Positions 49,748-58,900 of a stretch of DNA of 64,000 bases are shown piece by piece (the stretch's first letter is position 1; every line of letters begins with the position of its first letter). A program made the position numbers and the translations under genes. Where the stretch lies: contig BSYO01000004.1 in NCBI GenBank assembly GCA_033239525.1, forward strand, positions 6,673,701 through 6,737,700. The letters run 5' to 3'. The notes under the pieces were generated by a model. The model ran no database searches. It saw nothing but the letters and a program-made list of their open reading frames with translations, and was not told where the DNA came from. The stretch is from Nepenthes gracilis (Eukaryota; Streptophyta; Magnoliopsida; Caryophyllales; Nepenthaceae).

Positions 49748-51509
49748 CAGATCAATTTCAATAGGTAATTAGCCAATTCCAAAGTCTGATCCAAGTCTCA
49801 GTCCGAGTTCAAATCTAAGTCCAAATCCAAGGGCTAATCAGCTTGTGATTTAGGATAAAATTTGATAGTAGGATGATCAAATAGCGTGTGTAGAAATCGA
49901 AATAGTATCGCGGCAGATATTCCAAAGGTTCGAATTAAAATGTATAATCAAAATCATTTGTACGAGACATACCAAAACCCAATTGAGATAAAATCGATAA
50001 ATTTTAAATACAAATCCAAAGTTCAAATCCAAATCAAAGTTCAATACAAATACATGTAGAGATACAAATCATGTATCGAATTTGAATTCCGATTATTTAT
50101 AAATTATCTTGAGAAAGAGTTACATATAATTTCGGTAACCTTAGGTAAAGCAAATGCAAATTAGGCCAGCTTATATGACCACCAATGTACTATGTACCAA
50201 AGGGTAAGGTTGCTCACTATTATTTGTCATCAACGATTTTTGGTGTAATCATTAAATTTGTCAGATATATTAGAACGTCTGAATATATTCTAAGGTCAAA
50301 TTAAATTATTTCAAATGGGAATGATCACTATTCCAAACCCTTCCTGCCAGTGAAAATGAATTTTCAAATAACAAAAATATATCCTATCGAGAGCTGGCCA
50401 TAAAATCAAATACTCCAAATCTATAAAAATGTACGTCTAATGCAAGTTTTATACATATTTTCGTTATACATACTGATATAATATACACAATATCTAATAA
50501 ATTTTTCAGACTTTAAGAAAAATAGTAAATTTCTAAAATCATAAAATCATATCCAAAACCTTCAAAATTAGTCAATAAACTACACATACATGTCTAGATT
50601 TAACAGATCAGGTAGATAAAATTGCATATATGTTAGTAAAAACTTCAAATAGTATCCAAAATATATCAGAAATTAAATTTGACCAAAGAGGGAGTTTACA
50701 GATACTTACATTGACCTCACACTTTATAGATCTGAAGAAAGGGTATCTCGAAGTGCCTCAATCGGCACTCTCTCTCCTGTCGTGCGTGACCCGTGCCCCA
50801 GCCACTCTCTCCTCTGCACGGCTTCCCGCGTGCTGCAGCCGTTGCTGCTGCCGCCTGAGTGGCTGTTGCCGGCCCTCCTGGCATCCACCGTCGCCGCTGA
50901 TTTCGCCTCCCGTTTGGCCGCCATCCTTGGGCTGTTCTCTCTCTCTCTTGCGCAAACCTTCCATTCTCTCTCACTTCTCTTCTGCCTCACACTGTTTCAT
51001 ACCCACGGCCATCGCCAGTCACTGGCGAGTCACCACCGGCCGCTGTCGACCACCGCAACATCACCTCTGTACACCGCCGTTGCGGTTGTTGCCGACATCA
51101 CACCGACCCACCACCAGCCGCCACCAACGACTCACTCTTCTCTTCCATGCGCCACCATCGAACAACCACCTTCCTCATCGCGCGGCTGCCGTCTCACCTC
51201 TCGGCTGCTATCTCACCGCCAAAACCCTCCTCCCTTATCACCTCTCCTGCCTTTTTATATTTTTCTCCCCCCGATCCTTATCTGCTACTTTTTTTTCAAT
51301 ATATATATATTTATTTATTTATTTATTTTTTCATTTTAATTTTTTTATTCAAAAATTCAAATCGATATTCAGGCGATAGTACGGACGCATCTTGAGCGCC
51401 AACCCGACTAATCCAAATATTCTCCAAGATTTTTAAATATTTAACATTTAAATTATCCAAAATTATAATTAATATTAAATTAATTCAAATAAAAATTTAA
51501 AATATTATA
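49055..51509 (-). repeat. Gypsy LTR C (5' LTR)
   Basis: About 2.46 kb. The plus-strand left end is TGTCATAAACTCG; the right end has decayed to AATATTATA (LTR A has GATATTACA). It contains a TA microsatellite at about 49709-49744 and the GC-rich block at 50745-51290, across which the plus strand is open for 249 codons (50630-51379) with no homologous intact frame in LTR A. Confidence 0.8.
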
Positions 51510-51829
51510 TTTTTTATTATATCATTTTTAGTGGATAACTAGGTGCATTAGAATTGTCTTTAACGAGTTATTTACTTAGATTATAGTAGAGAGTTTTCAA
51601 AAAATATATATTTATAATTAAATATTATTATGGTAAATTTTTATTAGAGATTGTCTCATACTTTTTCGCAGTTAAAAGGAGGATTTTATAAATTAATTAT
51701 TATTGTATAATTTGTATAAATTTGATTAATAATTTGATTTCCTATGCTCACCGATGATTAATAAAAAATTCGAGGGTTTGTTTTTGTTGCATCGGTAAGT
51801 GCGTGTTCCGTTAGCGGAAAATCCCAACA
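51510..51829 (+). repeat. Right LTR of the old Copia element, part 2
   Basis: Resumes the LTR broken at 39667 and ends AATCCCAACA. It matches the end of the left LTR at 37300-37631. Confidence 0.75.
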
Positions 51830-52947
51830 CATGATCCTTAGTCGTCCACTACTTGGATCGATTTACTCCCTTGTTTAACGCCTGCAAGCACGAGTATTTG
51901 CATCTGTAGGTTGTGTTGGTTGGAGATTTCTTTATTGATCTCTATCATACTTTCATGCTGGAGCAACGGTTTGGGCGTTTATAGGCCTCAGGTAAGCAAT
52001 TGTATTCATTCGCTTTTTATCATCAATGATACTTGCGTATGATTCCCTTGAACAATTAGTCACTTTGATGCATCGATTTGAATCTCTTTTAACCTCTTTG
52101 ATGCTCTGAAATTGATCGCATACTCTTTGTTATAACATAAGGAAAAAATTGACGATAAATAGAGAGCTCATCATAATTTTCTTCCATCTTAGTTGCGTCC
52201 GACTTTGAAATAAAATGCGGCAATTTCATGTAGTTTACAATTTTTGTTCCAAAGTATCGGCTGTCGAATTGTCGATTGTTTCCAATGGGATGTAATTGCA
52301 ATTCTCTCCATGGACTCTAATCATCTCATTTCAGGTCTCTTTTGATTTTCTGCATTTTATCACTTTCTCCACATTTCTTGATTCGCACGATTCCTTTTTC
52401 ACTCGCACTCTCTCTCTCTTTTTTTTTTTGTATTTTTCAGTGTATCTTGAAACTCGACATAATTTTACGTAATCGGTAGTTTCAAAAATCGGATTGCGGA
52501 GTATGCAAGTTTAATTTGGTGATAACCATACAGAATATTTGCCATCTGATAGCTCCGTTTTTTGTTGCGAACTCTTTCTTTTTGGCTACGCGTACGGAGC
52601 GTTGATTGTTTCCGAAACCGATATATCGTTGCAATTTTATTGATCTCGTTTCAAATCTATTTGATGTTGTGCAATCCCTACCTTGCTCTCTCCCATTTCA
52701 GATTTTCATGATCTCATTTCTAGTCTATTTCATGTTACTGTTCTCATTTCTGGCTCCGTACAATTCCTACCTTGCTGTCTTCTGTCTCTTTTTTTTTTTT
52801 AATTTTTTACTTATCTCAAAATTTGAAGCAAAAAAAAAAATCGAAATTGATCATCTGTACAATAGCACAATTTCCCTGTAGTTCTATGTGACAGTCTATC
52901 ACGCAGTTTTGATCTTTTGGTTTACAGAGGTAGACCGCTGAGGGTTC
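51830..52947 (+). other. Upstream and leader region of the CCCH gene
   Basis: The 1.1 kb between the Copia LTR end and the ATG contains pyrimidine-rich stretches and a probable 5' UTR intron whose acceptor is TTTACAG (AG at 52926-52927), 20 bp before the ATG. No TATA box is obvious. The native promoter space is short because the old Copia LTR lies directly upstream. Confidence 0.45.
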
Positions 52948-55900
52948 ATGGAAGGCTTCTACGGTAATACTAGTCATAACGATAATTCAACCGCCCTAAA
53001 ACAAGAAAACGGCAGCGTTGCACCAAACAATACGCTGGGAGGCAGGATTCCAGTGATCAGAGCTCGTTATCGTCCAGCATCAGATGACTCCCCGTTGGCG
53101 AGGTACTTGCTGTCCAAGGAAGGCGTAACTCCACCTAACCGCCAAGTCGCTGATTATCAGTACCGCACGGTCAGTGTTAGCAGTTGCATCAGCGGAAGCG
53201 GAACTGGAGGGTTCAGTTCTCGTGGATCGTCATCGTTGCGAGTCTTTCCATCGTTGACTGCAGAAGGCCGGGAGAGGCTGTCTTTGAGACCACAGTTGTC
53301 GCCAATAGCGAAGATAGACGGAGATCTGTTGGTTATGGATGGGATTCTGGTTGGGTCTGTGGCGCCTGGAGGTGGAAAGTTGAGACCGTCTGCCACTTCA
53401 GATTCAGGTGGATCATCATTCTCGTCTTATTCATCAGGAGGTTGTAAGGCGGAGATATGTCAGCCGTGGGAGGCTTCTGGAACTTGTCAGTTTGGTGGCA
53501 GCTGCCAGGTAGATTGTCACTTTCTCAATCTCTGCTTTCTCAAAGTGAATTTCTGTAATTATGCTTGACTACTTTGCTGCTTACATAGGAGAAGAGAGCC
53601 ATTTTCACCGGGCCAGTTCTTAAAAATTTCAGTTGGTCACCCTGTTTTTTCTTTTTCTCTTGAGGGGATTAGTCACCGACCAATTTCGCACTTCTCCCTT
53701 TATTATAGATGGCGTTGATCTGCTTTAAAACATAGACTATCGCTGAAAGGCTTCAGATTAGCATTGTTAACTTTTATGCGGAATCTCAAACGAGTCTTCA
53801 TCTTATGTTTTAATCTACGTAGGCTTTGTCATTGGAGTAAGATCCAATTAGTTTCCATGGTACTGCAGCTGACTGTGAAAACATTCCCTCGAGTCTGTTA
53901 TCAAAAGATTGTGTTGTGAAATCAAATTGTCCTGAGTTATCTGGTATGCCGAATTATAAAACAAACTTATGTGAGGAGATGCCAGAATAGGGTTTAGCAA
54001 ACCAAAAACCTTTATTATCCCACAACTGTGGAAATAGGAATGAAATGGGAAGAGAATACCACCTCTCTATCGCATCTGATCAGGTTTTCTCAGGACTAAA
54101 ATTGTGGTGTCATCTCATCACAACCTGCCATCTTCGCCTTACGGCTGTTATGCCCATTGCCCAATGTTGAAAATTTTGTGATCCTACATGGAAAATTTTT
54201 GAGCTTTGCATGTTGGCCAGTAGAACAGTCGGCCATCTAACAAAGTACAGGAATAACACACGCACACAGTACAGTGAAAGTAGAAGAAGAAAAATAAACA
54301 ATCGATATTTAACGTGGAAAACTCTTCTGAAATAAGGAAAAAATCACGGGATACCAAGTCCACAACAAAATCACTAAGTATGCGATTTTGGTTACACAAA
54401 CCACAAAGGCGAAAGACAAGAACATAGTAAAAGTAAACAAAAAATTTTAACACTTTGTTTTTACTCACTACTATCTTTTTTTTTACACTTTTTCTTCTCT
54501 ATAACTCTCTCTACCCCCTCTTTTTTTTTTAGTTAGCATACATATACATATATATGCACACGCCTTTTAGCAACATGAGCAACTATTAGCTTAGCTTGGT
54601 GGTTGGTGCACGGTTCTCAAGGTCTGCAAAGGTGGCGCATGCCCTGCCCTGCAGCAGGCGGCGTATGCATGTTTCTGCAGATTGACCTGTTATCATTCCA
54701 AGAATGACGTCTTCCAACTACCCAATCAGATAGATCAACTATATACTTTTTAGAGATGACAACCATTCAATACTTCTATATCTAGCTAGTCAACCCTGTT
54801 GACCATCTTCTCTTTTTGGCCGGTCAACATCCCGTTGACCGTCTTTTCCACATGCCCGGTCAATGTCCCTGTTGACTGGTCAGAGTTGTCCGTCTGGAGA
54901 TCTTTAGCAATGCTAGGCGACTCATGATCTCAACTAATCAATATATTGACCGGTCACTATTGCCCGTTCAGAAGGTTCCAGTCAACTATGTTGACCGGAA
55001 TTCCTTTTACTTATCCTGAGCATAATAGCACACACGTGTTCCGTCCAAGTCCTCCGGTCACAAGGACTTCCACACGGGAGTGACTCCCAACAAACTTTCT
55101 CCCATGACTATGAGGAAGTTAAGTCCATCAGCCTAGCTAGCTTGCAACATGTTTTATTCTTTCCTTTCGGTAGAATTTTGGTTATCATGTCCGCCTTGTT
55201 TTCTTTAGTGTCGACATTTTCTAGTGATAGTAAACCGGCTTCAAGCACGTTTCTCACCTAATAATATCGCACGTCAATATATTTCGATTTAGAATGGAAT
55301 GAGGAGTTCTTATAGAAATGAATGACACTCTGGCTATCATAAAGTACCACATATTTTTTCTATTTGAGGCTAAATTCGTGAACGAACTTCTTCATCTACA
55401 ACATCTCTTTACAAGCTTCTATCACGGCAATATAGTCAGCTTCATTAGTAGAAAGGGCAACGTATTTTTGCAATTTGGACTGTCAGGAAACTGTACCTCC
55501 AATAAACTTTACTAAGCATCCCGAGATGGACTTGCGACTGTGGCCAAATCAGCATCCGAGTAGCTCACCAATTGAGGCTCATCACTTCCAAGACACAAGC
55601 ACCTTTTGGAAGTTCCTCGAATGTATCTCATGATCCACTTTACCGCGGACCAATGCTTCTTTTCTGGGTTAGATAGAAACCGGCCGACTGTGCCAACAGC
55701 ATGTGCTATGTTTGGCTTTGTGCATACCAAGGCATATATCAGGTTTCCTACAGTTGAGGAGTAAGGAAAGCCTCTCATGTATGCCTTCTCTTCATTTGAG
55801 AACGGACACTGGCGACTGCTCAGCCGGTGGTGTTTTACAAGTGAAGTGCTAACAGTCTTGGACTTGTCCATGTTGAATCGTTGGAGCATCTTCTCAATGT

Positions 55901-58900
55901 AGTTTTCTTGAGACAACTATAGTCTCCCTACCTCCCGATTGCGAATAATTTTGACACCAAGAATCTGCTTTGCCGGTTTGAGATCTTTCATGGCAAAAGA
56001 TTACCCAAGTTGCTCCTTTAGTTTCTTTATCCGAGCACTATTTTGTCCAACGATCAACATGTCGTCCACGTAAAAGAGAAGGATAACAAAATCATCTTCG
56101 AAAAACTTCTGTAAGAAAACACAGTGATCACAAGTAGTCCGCCAGTATCCTTTACTAATCATGACTGACTCGAACCTCTTGTACCACTGTCTTGGAACCT
56201 GTTTCAACCCATATGGGCTCTTCCTCAGACGACAGACTAGTCGTTCCTTTCCTTTAACCTTAAACCTTCCGACTATTCCATGTAAATTTCTTCTTCTAGT
56301 TCACCATGGAAAAATGACGTCCGGACATCTATCTGCTCCACTTCTAAATTCAGGACAGCTGCCAAACCTAACACAACCCTTATGGAAGACATCTTTACCA
56401 TGGGAGTAAAATCCTCATCGAAGTCGTCTTCCTTCCGTTGATGAAACACTTTCGCCACTAGTCATGCCTTGTGCCTCGGCTTTATGGTATTCTCATCCGT
56501 TTTCAATCGGAAGACCCACTTGTTCTTTAGAGCCCTCTTCCCCTTAGGAAGTTTTGCTAAATCAAAAGTGTGATTCTAATGAAGAGAACTCATTTCATCA
56601 TTCATGGCTTCCAGCCATTTCTCCTTACTCTCGTCCTCCATAACCTCTTTATAAGTCTCAAGCTCTCCGGTATCAGTAAGCATAACGTATTCACTGGGTG
56701 ATAGACGGACGGATAGCCGTTTGTTTCGTTAGGATCGTCTGACAGGAATATCCTCGACCAGTTGAGGGGTGACTTCATCTTAGTCTTCATCAGGTGCCAC
56801 GATCGCCTCACTATTATCCTCGGCCACCTCAGGACCATTGTCCTCATCTTCTAGGGATACCGAACGGATAATTTCAATGCTTACTTTATCCTTCTGGTCA
56901 ACATCAGAGTTGGCTTTCTGGCCAATATCCTCGATCGTTTCATTTTCAACAAAGGTCACGTTCCTTGACCGGACAAGTCTTCTCCCAACCGAATCATAAA
57001 ATTTGTAGCCTAGCTCATCTTCTCCATAGTCAAGAAAGGCGCACTGTATTATCTTTGACTCAAAATTTGTCCTTTCATCTCTTGGAATATGAACGAAGGC
57101 TTTATATCTAAATATCCGTAGATGATCATAGGATGGCTCCTTACCCGATCATAACTTCTCAGGCACTTCACCTTTCGAGGTTTGCTGGGCGACCTATTTA
57201 TGATGTAGGCCACCGTCTTCAGTGCTTCGGCCCAGAAATGTATAGGTAGCTTAGCTTTGGAAAGCATGCACCGTATTCTTTCTGGAAGTGTACGGTTTAT
57301 TCGCTTAGCTACTCCGTTCAACTGTGACGTCTTTGGTGATGTTTTCTGATACCTAATACCATGTGACCGGTAATAGGCATCAAAAGGTCTTATGTACTCA
57401 CCGCGGTTATCACTTCAGACGGCTTTCAGTTTCTTCCTCGTCTGACACTCAACGAGAGTATGAAACTGTTTAAATATACCAAGGACTTGGTCCTTGGTTT
57501 TTAGTCAGTAGACCCTCAACTTTCTAGAACAATCGTCAATAAAAGAAATGAAGTATTGGGCTCCACTATACGACTTCTCTTTGAATAGTCTACACACATC
57601 TGTGTGGATGAGATCAAGCAGTTTTGCCTTTAGAGTGGATAAGTCTCCATGAAATGAGACTCTCATTTGTTTGCCGGCCAAGCAGTGAGGATACTCCTTA
57701 GTCCGTCCTCTTTTACTCTGGGGATAAGGCCCTCCCTGATCAGATGATACGGTCCACGTTCACTCATATGGCACAACCTTCTGTGTCACAACTCCTCGGA
57801 CTCATTGCTAATTGCAGTATTCACGTCTCCCGCCGTTGCGGACGCCTTCATTATGTACAAGTCAGATCACTTTTTTCCTCTTGTCAATACCAGATATCCT
57901 TGGTCAATTTTCACTCACCTTCACAAAAGGTGTTACAATAACTTCATCATCCAACCGACCAGCTGAGATGATATTAACTGGATGTCAGAGACATGTCGGA
58001 CATCCTTTAATAATAATTTCGTCCCATTATTGGTAACTAGGACAACGTCACACTTACCAATAATTTAGGATGTTCCTTCGTTGCCCATCCTTATCACTCC
58101 AAAGTCTCTGGATTATAAAATATGAACAATCCCTTTCTAGACGTGGCATGCAAAGTAGCACTAGAATCAACAACCCAACCGAACTCCTCGTCCATCAGGT
58201 TTGCCACGTTCTCTTCACACGTCAGCAGGAGATCGCCTCCTGTAACCACTGAGATTGAGAACTTGTTCTCACCTCGTCCCTTTTCTCCTTTCTCTTTTTC
58301 CACGTTTTCACGCTTCTACTTGAAGTATTGCTTCTTGATGTGCCCCTTTAGTCACAATGATGACACTTTAGGTTTTGATATATTAACCGAAATTTGCTGC
58401 GTCTTCTCTCCAGGCTTCTGACTGTGTCCTCTACTCCTTCCCCTGGACTCGATTGCAAGCACTTCACTATGCGAAGACGTTAAGGCCCCTTGTGACCGCA
58501 TTGACTCATTTATAAGCAAAGAAACAATTACATCGTCCAACTTTAGCGTATCTTTCCCAAATAGCAAGGTAGTGACGATGTAATCATAAGAGGCTGGCAG
58601 AGAGGCCAGCAATACCAGCGCCTTGTCCTCCTCTTTGATTTCCTCATCAAGAGTAGACATCTGCGTCACGTCACGATCCGATTAAATTCATCCAAATGTT
58701 TCTTAAAACTGCTATCTTCTGACAACCGCATGCCATAGAACTGTTTTTTTATATATATTTTGGTTGTCAAGGATTTGGACTTATATCGGCTCTCCAACAT
58801 CTCCCAAACCTCCGCTGGATCAATTATGCCAAGGACCTCCTGAGCGTGTTGTTCGCCAGTCATAACTTAATAGTGCAATTTACAAGATCTCGTTTATCTT

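Larger units (their letters stand above)
43424..50010. repeat. 3.3-kb tandem duplication inside the Gypsy element
   Basis: Unit 1 is 43424-46720 and unit 2 is 46721 to about 50010. Each unit runs from the same internal point ('cgtccagaaaggacataacc' at about 43429, 'cgtccaaaaggacataacc' at about 46724), through interior and primer site, into the LTR, up to the phrase 'aatttaaataca' (about 46712 and 50005). Units differ by substitutions and short indels. Unequal crossing-over or slippage within one element explains the extra partial LTR without a separate insertion. Confidence 0.75.
39668..51509 (-). mobile_element. Degenerate Ty3/Gypsy element with internal tandem duplication, nested in the Copia LTR
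   Basis: Orientation is minus. The 5' LTR is 49055-51509, next to a Met-tRNA primer site (about 49040-49050). The 3' LTR is 39668-42170, next to a purine-rich tract on the minus strand (42171-42184). The flanks are TTTTT on both sides (39663-39667 and 51510-51514), consistent with a 5-bp duplication but of low complexity. Between the LTRs lie 42171-45778, a partial LTR (45779-46720) and a second copy of part of the interior (46721-49054). The coding region is heavily decayed. The LTR structure and surviving phrases suggest a Tekay/Del-like chromovirus-type element, but the clade is a guess. Confidence 0.75.
36554..51829 (+). mobile_element. Old gag-protease-only Copia element split by a nested Gypsy element
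   Basis: Left LTR 36554-37631 (TGTTGG...CCCAACA), internal region 37632-39145 (1,514 bp) and right LTR 39146-39667 that resumes at about 51510-51829 after an 11.8-kb insertion. The resumed piece matches the end of the left LTR ('gtttgtttttgttgc..gtaagtg..gaaaatcccaaca'). Internal order and length match the element at 27439-30621, and integrase core, RT and RNase H are absent in both. Flanks CAGTA and CATGA may be a decayed target duplication. LTR divergence is high, so this is the oldest insertion of the set. Confidence 0.8.

Noticed and set aside
50630..51379. A 249-codon gene in the Gypsy LTR
   Set aside because: It runs antisense to the element, is low in complexity and is not preserved as a frame in the sister LTR at 41383-41987.
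51830..52947. Long first exon for the CCCH gene upstream of 52948
   Set aside because: No in-frame extension with a recognisable domain exists; an acceptor at 52927 points to a noncoding leader intron instead.
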